Shown here piece by piece: positions 23,846 through 36,814 of a DNA stretch of 64,000 bases. Position 1 is the stretch's first letter; every line of letters starts with the position of its first letter. The notes beneath the pieces are model-generated. The model worked only from the letters and a program-made list of their open reading frames with translations. It ran no database searches and was not told the origin of the DNA. Made by a program: the position numbers and the translations under genes. The DNA lies in assembly GCA_037447655.1 (NCBI GenBank), contig JBBHKE010002185.1, positions 124,001 to 188,000 of the forward strand, given 5' to 3'. This DNA is from Zygnema cylindricum (Eukaryota > Streptophyta > Zygnematophyceae > Zygnematales > Zygnemataceae).

Positions 23846-24940
23846 CATTGCATGTCTTCTAGTATAACTAGCGAAAGAGCAAGGAGTAAAGTACTATTAA
23901 CCTCCTCGGTAACACTATTTTCGTGTGGAATTGCACACAACCTCAAATGTATCAAACTATAATTTTTATGAAAAGATAAAAATTGGTGAATTGGAGGCGC
24001 GAGTGTGGAGGAATCTAAAATTAGTTTGAGAACTCTCTCTACTGGAGCCAATGAAGAAAAAAAGGGTTTAAATGACCCACATGCAATTATAAAGGGTTTT
24101 TATAACGACCTGTTTTTTTGGACATTGTTGATGCGCTTCTCATGATTTTGAGCTCTTAACAACGACATGAATTAGAAGTGCAAGAATACAACAACTTATG
24201 CTGTAGCAAATTGCACTCCCCCTTTTTTAACATACAATTACAAAGGTACCAATTTTTGTTAGGTAATTTATTCAGGTTTATAAATGAGATCCTAGATACG
24301 GTATTATTTGGAAGCATATCTACGGGTCTCACACAAAGAAAACGTTACAAAGTGAAAAAACGTTTGCACTATTAGTTTTAAGGGCATGAGGTATTGGATA
24401 GTAAGTCATCATAGATTGACAAACACAAAGGTTATGTGAAGTATCTTTTGTTCTAGGATGTACAAGCACTGGTTTATTTTTGCCATCTTTCTTTGTTAGT
24501 AGTTCACAGTTAACAAGGTTAACGAAAGTGACGATGCTTATTTTGTGATTTTTTTGGTTGTTTACACCCATAATTTGTATATTATGGGGGTTAATTGATG
24601 TAACACCAAACAACTTAAAACCAAAAATACCCACTCTTTCATAGCCCTATTTAGCACCGCCAAAAAACAAATAGTTGAAGTCATAATAGCGAGCAAAATT
24701 ATTAAGCCCTACTTCCTGTCATTTTCTAGACGATTACGGGGATTCTCAATTTCAATTTTAAATAGGTTTGATTCGTAACATGGGAACGTGAAGGGTAATA
24801 ACACTTTACGCCACCCATCGTTTTTATCGTTAAAAACACTAATTCTGTACCGACTTTTTTTGGCCCAAAATCATTAGAAAACTTTCATTTAGTTTTAGCC
24901 ACTCTATATTCTGCTGGAAAAATTAGTGTTATCTACCATA
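23846..24940. other. 1.1 kb with no recognisable feature
   Basis: AT-rich, no frame above 101 codons, no domain recognised on either strand. Confidence 0.5.
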
Positions 24941-25238
24941 GTTCAAAAGTAGGTGAAAGTAGGCCCATACAATATGCCTATTAAACGCAAAACATACAAT
25001 ATGACCTTAAGACCCATATTGTATTCAGATCGATTCGGACCGATTAAAATATTCGGTCCAAAAATTGGACCAATTAAACCATTCGGACCAAAAGTTTTTA
25101 TTTTCACCGTCAAATTCGGACGGTCGGACGGTCGTTGATCAAAGTAGCAATCTAAGAAGATCGCATGAAAAGCCCATAACACAACTTACGATAAAGGCGC
25201 CGACCAAAGGCCTACCATAAAAACGCCTACTTTTGAAC
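24941..25238. mobile_element. small inverted-repeat element (family GTTCAAAAGTAGG)
   Basis: Left end GTTCAAAAGTAGG (24941-24953) and right end CCTACTTTTGAAC (25226-25238) are perfect terminal inverted repeats. The inside shares several blocks with the element at 50598-51071 (CTTAAGACCCATATTG, GATCAAAGTAG, CATAACACAACTTACGA). Non-autonomous. No clear target duplication here. Confidence 0.7.
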
Positions 25239-25374
25239 AATGCTATGTACGACAAGTTTGTTTTGGTGCGAAACTTCGAGTACTGTAGCGCATTTACATT
25301 TAAAACAATATTGGTGCCAACTAAGCGCACACGCTACAAAGTACAATCAAATTGGCGTTAGTGCCAGATGTATT

Positions 25375-26310
25375 ATTAGGGTACGTCCCCATGTATTAAA
25401 GTATCAACTTTAATATGTTGTTTTTACCCAAAACGTAGTTCCGTACGAGAAAAACTTTAGCCGTACAAAAAAATCAATTCTTTAAAAGTACAGCAAACTT
25501 CAAGTCGATACTTTGAATGTACTTGATGATTGTCGTCATGTGAACGCATTTTGGCGTTTTCCTTTTTTCAACCCCCGGGCAAGAGAATCCAGCCCGTCAA
25601 AAAACTTCATCAAAAATCACCTCGCGACATGATTTCAGGGAAAGTACCACCCAAACAACGAATTAAAAATAACCCACGCACGCGCCACACGAGTGGAAAT
25701 TTTTTGCGACGAGGGAGAGTACTCGTTATTTTTCTCCCTGCCCGTCACCTGCATGTACGGAAAAAAAATCTGCAGGGGTCTGGGACCTCCACTTTCATTC
25801 ATGGGTCCTTTGCATAATTTTGTGCCGTCGTAGCATCTCCCTTCTCCCTCTCACACTATCACTTTTATCTCACACTTTTTAGAATGAGGCACAATAAAAC
25901 TGGTATGAAATGTAAGATATTTGAAAAATAATTCTTTTGACTACCTTTATGTATATTTTTATGGCAAGTAGAGCGAAAAAATGAGAGAAAACGAAATCGG
26001 GTATCCATGGCCGAAAGTTCTTGAATCTGTGACGTCACAATTGAGCGTGACGTCACAATGTTACAAAACCCTAAACATCTGCCATGTCACAAAAATACAA
26101 AAATCTAGACGTCGCTGTTTTTGTTGGCGTCACCAATTTCGTAGTCGTCGTCAACCGTCACAAAGTTGTACCTACGTCTACAACCGTCACATTTCAAAGT
26201 TTCGATTTCATTTTCGGACATAGGGACGCTTTTCAAAGTAGTATGGAACACTTCACTACACTCCAAAATACTTTTTCAAAGTATCGTTTACATGAGGACG
26301 TACCCTTAAT
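25375..26310 (+). mobile_element. foldback-type element, family GTCCCCATG, copy 1
   Basis: Ends ATTAGGGTACGTCCCCATG (25375 onward) and CATGAGGACGTACCCTTAAT (to 26310) are imperfect inverted repeats. Inside, blocks such as CTGCAGGGGTC, ATGGGTCCTTTG and GAAAACGAAATCGG recur in the same order in the unit at about 27700-27950. No coding capacity. Confidence 0.65.
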
Positions 26311-26400
26311 TTTTCGTTTTTTTTCGACGCTGTTACACATAGAAACCTTATTAACACTAAATAATCGCTTACGCTAATTTTTCTTTAAATGGCGGTATAA

Positions 26401-28294
26401 TTAAGGGCGTGTCCCCATGTAACCGAAACTTTGAAACGTTACTTTGGATTTTAGCGCAGATTTTACGGTGTACTTTTCAAAGTGTGCGTATGTCAATCGT
26501 TACTTGCGCGTTCATTACTTCGAATATGTGACAGTTGTAGACGTCTACAAAATGTGCGACAGTCTACGAAACGAAATGTAGACGACTACGAAACTTCCTA
26601 AAATTGGTGACGTCTACAAAAACGGCGACGGTTGTAGGCGTCGAGGTTTTTGTGACGTTGTAGATGTTCAGGGTTTTGTGACATAGCGAAGTCATGCTGC
26701 CATGTGACGTCATCAGTACGTACATTTTCCGCCATGGTTTTCCGATTTCGTTTTCTTATCTTTTATCATTCGATATGCCATCAAACTTAGACCAAAAATA
26801 AATAAAAAAAAGAAAAATTATATACCTTTCATTTGATACTATTATTGATGCATCTCGTGTAAATATGAGAGAAACAGGAGTGGTAGAGTGAGAAAGAGGG
26901 GGAGAGATGAGGACGCCGTAAAATTTTGCAATGGACCCATGAAGGAAGGTGGAGTTCCGCGATCCCTGCAAATTTGTTTTCGTACATGTTTGTCATTTTC
27001 TTATGTGCATGCGCGTGACGAGGAGTGAAAAAATAGCGTGTACTTTCTTTTGTGCAATATTTTTTGAAAACGTTTGACACGTGCAATCTCAGTTTTCTAT
27101 TCGACAATAGGGTAGTATTTTGATTAATATCAGGTCTCGATTTGATTACAGTGCAAGTGTGAAGATGAGCTGGAAGTGGGTCGCGATGATAATAACGCCA
27201 AATTGCCGTACTTTTCAAGTTCCAACATGACGCAAAATGTACTTGTGTTTTTACCCATTTTTCGTATGGCGTAATATTTTCTCGTTAGAAGGCTCATTTT
27301 TTGTGAAAACGACGGAAAAAAACCCTTACTTGAACACATGGGGACACGCCCTAAGGAAATTCGTCACGAAAGCCGTTTCGTTGCAGTACTTTTCATTCAA
27401 AAATCTTACGTTACTGAAGTCTTTTTAATATTTGTTGTAAAGCTCGTTGTCGTGTAGCGCCATGTTAGATTTTGCGTCAACGACGAAGATTCGAGTGGGT
27501 TGATTTGAAACTCACTTGCACTGGAATCAGATCGAGACCTGATTTTAATCAAAATACTACCCTATTGTCGAATAGAAAACCGGGATTGCACGTGTCAAAC
27601 GTTTTCGAACAAATTTGCACAAAAGAAAGTACACGCTATTTTTTTCACTCCTCGTCACGCGCATGCACATAAGAAAATGACAAACATGTACGAAAACAAT
27701 TTTGCAGGGGTCGCGGACCTCCACCTTCCTTCATGGGTCCTTTGGAAAATTCTTTTCGGCGTCCTCATCTCTCCCCCTCTTTCTCACTCGACCACTCCTG
27801 TTTCTCTCATATTTACACGAGATGCAACAATAATAGTATCAAATGAAAGGTATATTTTTTTTATTTTTTTTATTTATTTTTGGTCTAAGTTTGATGGCAT
27901 ATCGAGTGATAAAAGATAAGAAAACGAAATCGGAAAGCCATGGTGGAAAATGTACGTACTAATGACGTCACATGGTAGCATGACTTCGCTATGTCACAAA
28001 ACCCTAAACATCTATAACGTCACAAAAACCTCAACGTCTACAACCGTCGAGTTTTTAGGAAGTTTCGTAGTTACCGTCGCCGTTTTTAGGAAGTTTCGTA
28101 GTTTCGTACTCGTCTACATTTCGTTTCGTAGACTATCGCACATTTTGTAGACGTTTACAATTGTCACATATTCGAAGTAATGAACGCACAAGTAACGATT
28201 GACATAGGCACACTTTGAAAAGTTTACCGTAAAATCGGCGCTAAAATCTAAAGAAACGTTTCAACGTTTCGGTTACACGGGGACAAGCCTTTAG
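26401..28294. repeat. long inverted pair of GTCCCCATG-family units
   Basis: The left arm (26401 to about 27160) and the right arm (about 27520-28294) are reverse complements with scattered differences, around a loop of about 360 bp. The left end begins TTAAGGGCGTGTCCCCATG; the right end finishes GGGGACAAGCCTTTAG. A further terminus ACATGGGGACACGCCCTAAG lies at 27337-27356, so the structure is probably two copies of the same 0.95 kb element in opposite orientation rather than one element. Confidence 0.65.
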
Positions 28295-28625
28295 CCCCCA
28301 TTCCCGCGCCCTACGCACACCAACAAAAAGTGAAAAAACCAGCCATAAAAGTTAAAATTATAAAACAAATGTAAAAAGTAAAAACAACAAAAAACGGTGA
28401 GCTATAAATAACCCTATTGTGAAAATAAGTAAACATGGTAAAAATAATTGCCGCGCACGGGTCCATGGTAAATAAACAAGCGTGCAAGAAAACGCTACAT
28501 CCTTTCAGTGCGAAGAGACCATATTTTCGTGCGAGTATGAGCGAAGCATCACAACTCAATTGAATCGCGATTCGTGTGTAATTTCTTGGTAACTTTCCAC
28601 CGTTTCGCGCAAGGTTTGGGATATA

Positions 28626-29625
28626 CAGTACACCGCGAATCGTAATTAGAGTAATGAAAAAATTAGAGTACAAAAACTAAAAAAAAAAATTAGAGTAATG
28701 AACGCTAATTTATGTGATAGAGTTGTTTCAACTATGAAGTTTACTCTAATTTATTTAAGTACTCTAATTTGGCACGCTAATATCTCTACTATAAATAAGG
28801 TATTCGTACAAAATTTGCCAAAACGTACAGTTTATCGTCACTATGACGTTTGCAATACGCAGTTTGTTAAAACGCAGTTACATGTAACGGCATGTATTAA
28901 ATCATTATTTGTTTTTTTTTTACTTAATAAAGTACAATTTTGCACGGTCGGAGGTCGTCCGTACTCCAAATTATTTAAAACAAAGCTATATAAAAATAAA
29001 AAACGCTAATTAAACTTTACCTTAAATAGAATAATAAAAAAATTAGAATCATTTACTCTATTTCATGTGATAGAGTCGAAATTTCGAGCGATAGTGCCTT
29101 TTCAACTATGAAGTTTACTCTAATTTATTTAAGTACTCTATATCGGGTTATTTCGGCAATAATTATCCGCGCTGAAGTTATGAACACTAAATTACGTAGA
29201 TGTACAAAATATGTTTGTCCGTATAGTTTTGACGTCATTATGACGTTGGTATTATTTGTCGCCCTGAATGTGAAGTAAAGTTCACACTGACGACAATGTT
29301 GTCGACAGACGAGAGTTATGCAAACGGCTTTTTTTCGATGTGATTAATTTTTCGTTTAGTGCGATTTCACGTGCGAGCGCGATTCTATTAAATCAGTATT
29401 TGTACCTTTTTACTTAAAAAAGTACAGTTTTGCACGGTCGAATGTCTTTCGTACTCCACACTATTTAAAATGAGCCTCTATTACAATTTTTAACGCTAAT
29501 TAAACTTACCTAAATTAGAATAAAGAAAAAAATAGAATCATTTACTCTATTTGAATGTCATAGAGTCGAAATTTCGAGCGACCGAATTAGAGTAACTTAC
29601 TCTAATTACGATTCGCGGTGTACAG
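28626..29625. mobile_element. small inverted-repeat element M1 (family CACCGCGAATCG)
   Basis: Starts CAGTACACCGCGAATCG and ends CGATTCGCGGTGTACAG, about 1 kb. Internal ATTAGAGTAA and GTCGAAATTTCGAGCG blocks suggest nested copies. The left arm of the large palindrome starts inside it at 28671, so its first 45 bp have no partner in the other arm. TA-flanked CAGT ends would fit a Tc1/mariner-like insertion, but no transposase is present. Confidence 0.6.
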
Positions 29626-31260
29626 CATGCGTTGACGACTTGACGCACATGGCCCATGGGTATTTTACAACTTTATGGGTCCAGTACGGAGACACCGCAT
29701 ATAGCAATGTAATTGTTTTTGCACATTTGAACTACGATTTACGGGTTTCCTTGAAATGTGCGCGGCTCTTTAGGTTCTCATTATTGTCGTGACGACGTGG
29801 CCGAATCGCATACGAATACTCCCCCCGCTTGCTTGCGAGCCTTTGTTCGAACTCAAAACATCGCACGAACGAAGAGTTTTCGAAACGTTTGAGCTGAAAT
29901 GTACGAAGGCTCAAAAGTACGAATGTTAGGATGACACCACTACGAGATCGATGACGTTGTTCTGAACTGTTTGAGAGTCACCTGTTGCAACTACAGTACA
30001 CCGCGAATCGTATTTAGAGTAAATTACTCTAATTCGGTCGCTTGAGATTTCGACTCTATCACATCAAATAGAGTAATCGATTCTAATTTTTTCATTATTC
30101 TAATTTAGGTGAGGTTTAACTAGCGTAAAAAATTATAATATAGGTTATTTTAAATAGTGTGGAGTACGAACGACGTCTGACCGTGCAAAATTGTACTTTT
30201 ATAAGTAAAAAAGTACAAATAATGATTTAATAGAATCGCGCTCGCACGTGAAATCGCACTAAACAAAAAAATCAATCACATCGAAAAAAAGTCGTTCGCA
30301 TAACTCTCGTCCGTCGACAGCATCGTCGTCAGTGTGAACATTAACTGACATTCAATGCGACAAATATTATTAGCGTCATAATGACGTCAATACTATACCG
30401 GACTGACACATTTTGTACATCTATGTAATTTAGTGTTCATAATTATCGCGCACATAATTATCGCGCACATAATTATCGCCGACATAACCTTATATAGAAT
30501 AACTAAATAAATTAGAGTAAACTTCATAGATGAAAAAGCTCTATCACATAAATTAGCGTCAATTACTTTATTTTTTTTTTTTGTTTTTTTCCTCTAATTT
30601 TTTCATTACTCTAATTACGATTCGCGGTGTACTGTACAGTACAGTACAGGTAAGAATTGTAGCGTCACAGCTAAGATTATGACCATTGGATGATGTATCG
30701 GGGAATCGGGATCGCAAATGGGTAGCGGCCCATGCCCATGAAACAGAATCGCAATCGGGTACCCGAATCCGTACCCGACCGTCACCCAACCGCCAGCTTC
30801 GGATCCGGAACGGATTCGGGTGCCAAATTTTGGGGGCCGGTCGGATTGGGGCGGGTGATTCACAAAAAAAACAAAATCGGGTACGGTCGGGTAAGCAAAA
30901 AAAGAAAAAAAATGAAGGTTTTGTACTGTCCATACTATCCAACATTATTGTCTTTTCTACTCTTGGTATCGTGGAAGATGGTATGAGGGAGATGTAACAT
31001 TATTTTTGTACATATTCGGGTACGGGCGGGTACGGGTAGTCGCGAAAAATCAAGTTTCGGTTAACTTTTATTTTTGGAAACGTGTATCGGGTAACGGTTA
31101 ACAAATTTAAGAGCGTGACATAACCTGGTCGGGTATCGGGTGTTCAGATTTTGAAGAAAAAAAAATGTCGGTTTCGGGTATCTAAAATTTTGACTTTTGC
31201 GACCCGTGCCATGAGATTGTTTTTATATAATGATCCCCAAGTCCCTTTTTTTTACTCCCT
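28671..31260 (+). repeat. left arm of 2,590 bp inverted duplication
   Basis: Every position p in this arm pairs with 65485-p on the other strand, without indels, out to 31260/34225. Identical frames appear mirrored (30686-30997 and 34488-34799; 29732-29914 and 35571-35753). By eye only a few mismatches are seen, for example at 30389 and 30396. Identity appears above 99%. Confidence 0.95.
29994..30634. mobile_element. small inverted-repeat element M2 (family CACCGCGAATCG)
   Basis: 641 bp bounded by CAGTACACCGCGAATCG and CGATTCGCGGTGTACTG, with TA directly outside both ends, as for a TA target duplication. Mirrored at 34851-35491 in the other palindrome arm. No coding capacity. Confidence 0.7.
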
Positions 31261-31475
31261 ATTACATAAAGTGGGATAGAAAAACCATCGAGGTAAAAAG
31301 GGAGTAAAAAAAAGGGACTTGGGGATCATTATATAAAAACAATCTCATGGCACGGGTCGCAAAAGTCAAAATTTTAGATACCCGAAACCGACATTTTTTT
31401 TTCTTCAAAATCTGAACACCCGATACCCGACCAGGTTATGTCACGCTCTTAAATTTGTTAACCGTTACCCGATAC
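31084..31475. repeat. local hairpin at the inner end of the left arm
   Basis: 31084-31260 and 31299-31475 are reverse complements (sum 62559) around a 38 nt loop. The segment 31261-31475 is also a direct copy of 34187-34401 in the right arm with one visible difference (31296 A versus 34222 C). The similarity stops abruptly at 31475. Confidence 0.9.
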
Positions 31476-34186
31476 TTTAAATAGTGTTTATAATTTTTTT
31501 TTATGATTTTTGACTAGTCCTGAATCGAAAAAAGTGTTATTAAACTTAATAATGACAGGTTGTACAGCGATCGTTAGGTCTGAGACAAAACTGTTTTGAA
31601 CTAAGTTTGGTTTTCCACATTCCATAACGGTTTAAACTGTGTTGGTTCGGTTCATGCAATTTTGAAATCCACCGGTTCGGTTATGCCCATAAAACCCTAA
31701 TTTAGACAGAAGTACGGATGTTTTGACGTCCAGAAAACACTGAAAGTACAGATTGATTCAGATTGATTCAGGTACGTAGCGGGGTGTACTTGGCGTATTG
31801 AAGCGAGGGAGAATGAACAAAGTGAACCGGAGAGGTGTGGCTACGGAGACCAGGTGAGGTGCTTTCACCGTTTAAACCACATTTTAAAATTGTGTCTCGT
31901 TCGGTTCTGCCACCTGGACTTTCCAGTTTGGTTTGCAAAATTGAATATATATTTTCAGTTTGCGTCATACGTAATCCGAACGTAAGCCGAGTCGAGCCCG
32001 AATCAGTGTCACTGCTACACCGCGAATAGCTATTAGTGTTAATATTTTTTCGCCACTTAAAACATCTTTTCTTGTACACACATCAGATTGTGGATTTGAC
32101 GGTGTCGATTGAAAGTTAAGATTCTCAGCTGCGATTGGCGGTCTCAAATTGAAAATCGCACAAGTGTGTACGGAGAAAAGATGTTTCCAGTGGCAAAAAA
32201 AATATTAACACTAATAGCGATTCGCGGTATAATACCTATTGGCTATTGCTATATATCGACTGGATTTTAGGCAGACATATCGCACTTCTGGTAGTGAAAT
32301 TGCGTCTCAAACTCTATATTGATCCCGATAAATCTCAAAAATTTGATAACCACACCTTGAATCGCTATTAGCGTTAATAACGCTAATTCGGTGCCCCCAA
32401 ATTTCGACCCTCGAACCCAAAATATAATTAATTACTCTACATGGTTTTTTACGTTAATTTAGGTACTGTCGAATTAGCGTTAATAACTATAATTTATACA
32501 GTTTTTAAATAGTGTAGTGTACGAAATGCGTCATTCCGTATGAAAACTTCTCGTTGTTTTGTACAATCGTACAAAAAGTGCGTCAGCTAAAGGCGTCGAC
32601 ACTCGAAAGTGAATTTCGTCGACACAAAAAGGTTTTGATTCCCAAAGATAAATATGGTAGAAAATCACGCGAACCTGTTCTCACATGTTCAAACGCCGAA
32701 AATTCCTTAAATAACTGCTATTTCCTATTAGTGTTTATGTGTTTCAGCCACTTAAAACATCCTTCACCGTACACACTTATCGAGTTGAGGGGCAAGATTA
32801 ACGCCTTATGCCTGACGGTCTCGAATTGAAAGCTTGAGGTGTACTACACAGGTCCTGTAGGGAACGTAAATAAATTGCGACGAGGGAGTGTGAGTCTGTA
32901 AAATGTACGGAATTGCAGAAGGTCTTTTTTGTCCATTATGGTCTCTGCAAGTTTTACACAGTTGGTTGTGTCTGTCCGTCCGTACACTAAGACGTTACGT
33001 AAGTTACTGCTTATAAAGTATTAATGTTTTTCCCGCAACTTAAGAGGAACACTTATGAGATTTCTAATCCAACGATAAAGTTTCAGCGGTAGGATTCACA
33101 ACTTCCTATCGACAGTCTCCTATCAAAAATATAACAAGTGTGCACAAGATGTTTTAACAGCGCAATAAAAAACTTCAATCGATATGCAGTGTAATTTGCA
33201 CTGGTTAAGTACAGTGCAGCTTTATTTTTTTGATCATGTATGCTCTCTTCAAACTACATCGCCATTGATTTCGACAGGGAATATATATTTTATCATGGTT
33301 TTCCTTTTTGTACAATCTTGGTTTGGAGTATGTAGAGCACGTACTTAGTCAATAGTTGGGAGTACGTCCTCAGTCAATAATTTTCAGAAAGGACTTAAAA
33401 TAACTTGCCTGCCTTCGACCTCCTATTTCACCTCTCACTATAAATTCAAATAGCCGAACAAGTTTTCGTACACAACCAAAAACCAAAACCAATCAACATT
33501 TACATTTCCTCTGTTTCTCACTGGGCTCAAATCACTACCTCAAAGAATGGAATAGGTTACTGGTCTAGAAAAAAATACAATTACAATGGACCTAAACGGG
33601 CAACCCAGGCTCGTTATCATCCGATCCGAATATCAAATTTACTTCCTCTTTTGTCACATTGTCGATCGAGGCTGGTTGCCATCTTGGTTTCTGTAACACA
33701 CAATTCCAGATTTAGAAACTGTTCCAGTTTTCCATTTTTTTAGTTTTATTTTTCCAGTTTTCCCGTTTTGGTTTTGCAGTTTTAGTTCCACTTCCAATTG
33801 GATGAGTTTTCAATTTCAACTCCAGTTTCAAATTTCGGTTTCAGTGTCTCTGGCTATACATCATCAACTCTCCTTACAGAGATATCTATATGTTTTCTTA
33901 AACAATTAGATTCAGATTCAACTGTAGCTCAAACTTAGGTTCAAATTTCAGTTCCAGTTTCAATTCAAGATCCTCTGGCTCGTCATATTCTATAATACAC
34001 AATCTTCATACCAGTTCAACATCCAACTCCAGTCTCTATTTTCAAAGCTCAGATTCAGTTGCAATTCGATTTCAGTTACAGTTCAGTTTCAGATACATTT
34101 TCATAGCTTATTCCAGTTGTTGTTCTTCGCTTCTTAATTAACTGGAAGCAAATATATTACTGTCCGAGATAAAGAGTAAAAACTTT
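31476..34186. other. unique spacer of the palindrome
   Basis: No gene recognised. It contains the element at 32017-32231, fragments of the same family around 32350-32530, and, at about 33700-34130, a degenerate repeat of TTCCAGTTTCAATTC-like pyrimidine-rich units. A TATAAATT at about 33439 is an isolated promoter-like motif only. Confidence 0.6.
32017..32231. mobile_element. small inverted-repeat element M3 (family CACCGCGAATCG)
   Basis: About 215 bp with arms of roughly 55 bp: left ACACCGCGAATAGCTATTAG, right CTAATAGCGATTCGCGGTAT, extending through TGTTAATATTTTTT and CATCTTTTC on both sides. A short typical MITE of the family, showing that the conserved part is the first 60 bp. Confidence 0.75.
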
Positions 34187-34850
34187 ATTACATAAAGTGG
34201 GATAGAAAAACCATCGAGGTACAAAGGGAGTAAAAAAAAGGGACTTGGGGATCATTATATAAAAACAATCTCATGGCACGGGTCGCAAAAGTCAAAATTT
34301 TAGATACCCGAAACCGACATTTTTTTTTCTTCAAAATCTGAACACCCGATACCCGACCAGGTTATGTCACGCTCTTAAATTTGTTAACCGTTACCCGATA
34401 CACGTTTCCAAAAATAAAAGTTAACCGAAACTTGATTTTTCGCGACTACCCGTACCCGCCCGTACCCGAATATGTACAAAAATAATGTTACATCTCCCTC
34501 ATACCATCTTCCACGATACCAAGAGTAGAAAAGACAATAATGTTGGATAGTATGGACAGTACAAAACCTTCATTTTTTTTCTTTTTTTGCTTACCCGACC
34601 GTACCCGATTTTGTTTTTTTTGTGAATCACCCGCCCCAATCCGACCGGCCCCCAAAATTTGGCACCCGAATCCGTTCCGGATCCGAAGCTGGCGGTTGGG
34701 TGACGGTCGGGTACGGATTCGGGTACCCGATTGCGATTCTGTTTCATGGGCATGGGCCGCTACCCATTTGCGATCCCGATTCCCCGATACATCATCCAAT
34801 GGTCATAATCTTAGCTGTGACGCTACAATTCTTACCTGTACTGTACTGTA

Positions 34851-35491
34851 CAGTACACCGCGAATCGTAATTAGAGTAATGAAAAAATTAGAGGAAAAAA
34901 ACAAAAAAAAAAAATAAAGTAATTGACGCTAATTTATGTGATAGAGCTTTTTCATCTATGAAGTTTACTCTAATTTATTTAGTTATTCTATATAAGGTTA
35001 TGTCGGCGATAATTATGTGCGCGATAATTATGTGCGCGATAATTATGAACACTAAATTACATAGATGTACAAAATGTGTCAGTCCGGTGTAGTATAGACG
35101 TCATTATGACGCTAATAATATTTGTCGCATTGAATGTCAGTTAATGTTCACACTGACGACGATGCTGTCGACGGACGAGAGTTATGCGAACGACTTTTTT
35201 TCGATGTGATTGATTTTTTTGTTTAGTGCGATTTCACGTGCGAGCGCGATTCTATTAAATCATTATTTGTACTTTTTTACTTATAAAAGTACAGTTTTGC
35301 ACGGTCAGACGTCGTTCGTACTCCACACTATTTAAAATAACCTATATTATAATTTTTTACGCTAGTTAAACCTCACCTAAATTAGAATAATGAAAAAATT
35401 AGAATCGATTACTCTATTTGATGTGATAGAGTCGAAATCTCAAGCGACCGAATTAGAGTAATTTACTCTAAATACGATTCGCGGTGTACTG
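34851..35491. mobile_element. mirrored copy of M2
   Basis: Same 641 bp element as 29994-30634, present because it lies inside the palindrome arm and not through a separate insertion. Confidence 0.7.
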
Positions 35492-35859
35492 TAGTTGCAA
35501 CAGGTGACTCTCAAACAGTTCAGAACAACGTCATCGATCTCGTAGTGGTGTCATCCTAACATTCGTACTTTTGAGCCTTCGTACATTTCAGCTCAAACGT
35601 TTCGAAAACTCTTCGTTCGTGCGATGTTTTGAGTTCGAACAAAGGCTCGCAAGCAAGCGGGGGGAGTATTCGTATGCGATTCGGCCACGTCGTCACGACA
35701 ATAATGAGAACCTAAAGAGCCGCGCACATTTCAAGGAAACCCGTAAATCGTAGTTCAAATGTGCAAAAACAATTACATTGCTATATGCGGTGTCTCCGTA
35801 CTGGACCCATAAAGTTGTAAAATACCCATGGGCCATGTGCGTCAAGTCGTCAACGCATG

Positions 35860-36814
35860 CTGTACACCGCGAATCGTAATTAGAGTAAGTTACTCTAATT
35901 CGGTCGCTCGAAATTTCGACTCTATGACATTCAAATAGAGTAAATGATTCTATTTTTTTCTTTATTCTAATTTAGGTAAGTTTAATTAGCGTTAAAAATT
36001 GTAATAGAGGCTCATTTTAAATAGTGTGGAGTACGAAAGACATTCGACCGTGCAAAACTGTACTTTTTTAAGTAAAAAGGTACAAATACTGATTTAATAG
36101 AATCGCGCTCGCACGTGAAATCGCACTAAACGAAAAATTAATCACATCGAAAAAAAGCCGTTTGCATAACTCTCGTCTGTCGACAACATTGTCGTCAGTG
36201 TGAACTTTACTTCACATTCAGGGCGACAAATAATACCAACGTCATAATGACGTCAAAACTATACGGACAAACATATTTTGTACATCTACGTAATTTAGTG
36301 TTCATAACTTCAGCGCGGATAATTATTGCCGAAATAACCCGATATAGAGTACTTAAATAAATTAGAGTAAACTTCATAGTTGAAAAGGCACTATCGCTCG
36401 AAATTTCGACTCTATCACATGAAATAGAGTAAATGATTCTAATTTTTTTATTATTCTATTTAAGGTAAAGTTTAATTAGCGTTTTTTATTTTTATATAGC
36501 TTTGTTTTAAATAATTTGGAGTACGGACGACCTCCGACCGTGCAAAATTGTACTTTATTAAGTAAAAAAAAAACAAATAATGATTTAATACATGCCGTTA
36601 CATGTAACTGCGTTTTAACAAACTGCGTATTGCAAACGTCATAGTGACGATAAACTGTACGTTTTGGCAAATTTTGTACGAATACCTTATTTATAGTAGA
36701 GATATTAGCGTGCCAAATTAGAGTACTTAAATAAATTAGAGTAAACTTCATAGTTGAAACAACTCTATCACATAAATTAGCGTTCATTACTCTAATTTTT
36801 TTTTTTAGTTTTTG
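35860..36814. mobile_element. mirrored, truncated copy of M1
   Basis: Partner of 28671-29625. The outer 45 bp of M1 with its CAGTACACC end are missing here, so the duplication border cuts through the element. Confidence 0.7.

Larger units (their letters stand above)
34225..36814 (-). repeat. right arm of 2,590 bp inverted duplication
   Basis: Reverse complement of 28671-31260. It carries the mirrored M2 (34851-35491) and an M1 copy truncated at 36814. An additional 38 bp inside (34187-34224) match the left loop only in direct orientation. Confidence 0.95.

Noticed and set aside
25375-28294. Repeated units might be a CRISPR-like array
   Set aside because: The units are long inverted transposon-like copies in a eukaryotic context, with no short regularly spaced repeats.
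30568-30997. Frames of 82-125 codons repeated exactly at 34488-34917
   Set aside because: They are the same DNA in the two palindrome arms; no domain, strange composition from CGGGTA-rich repeats, so not treated as genes.
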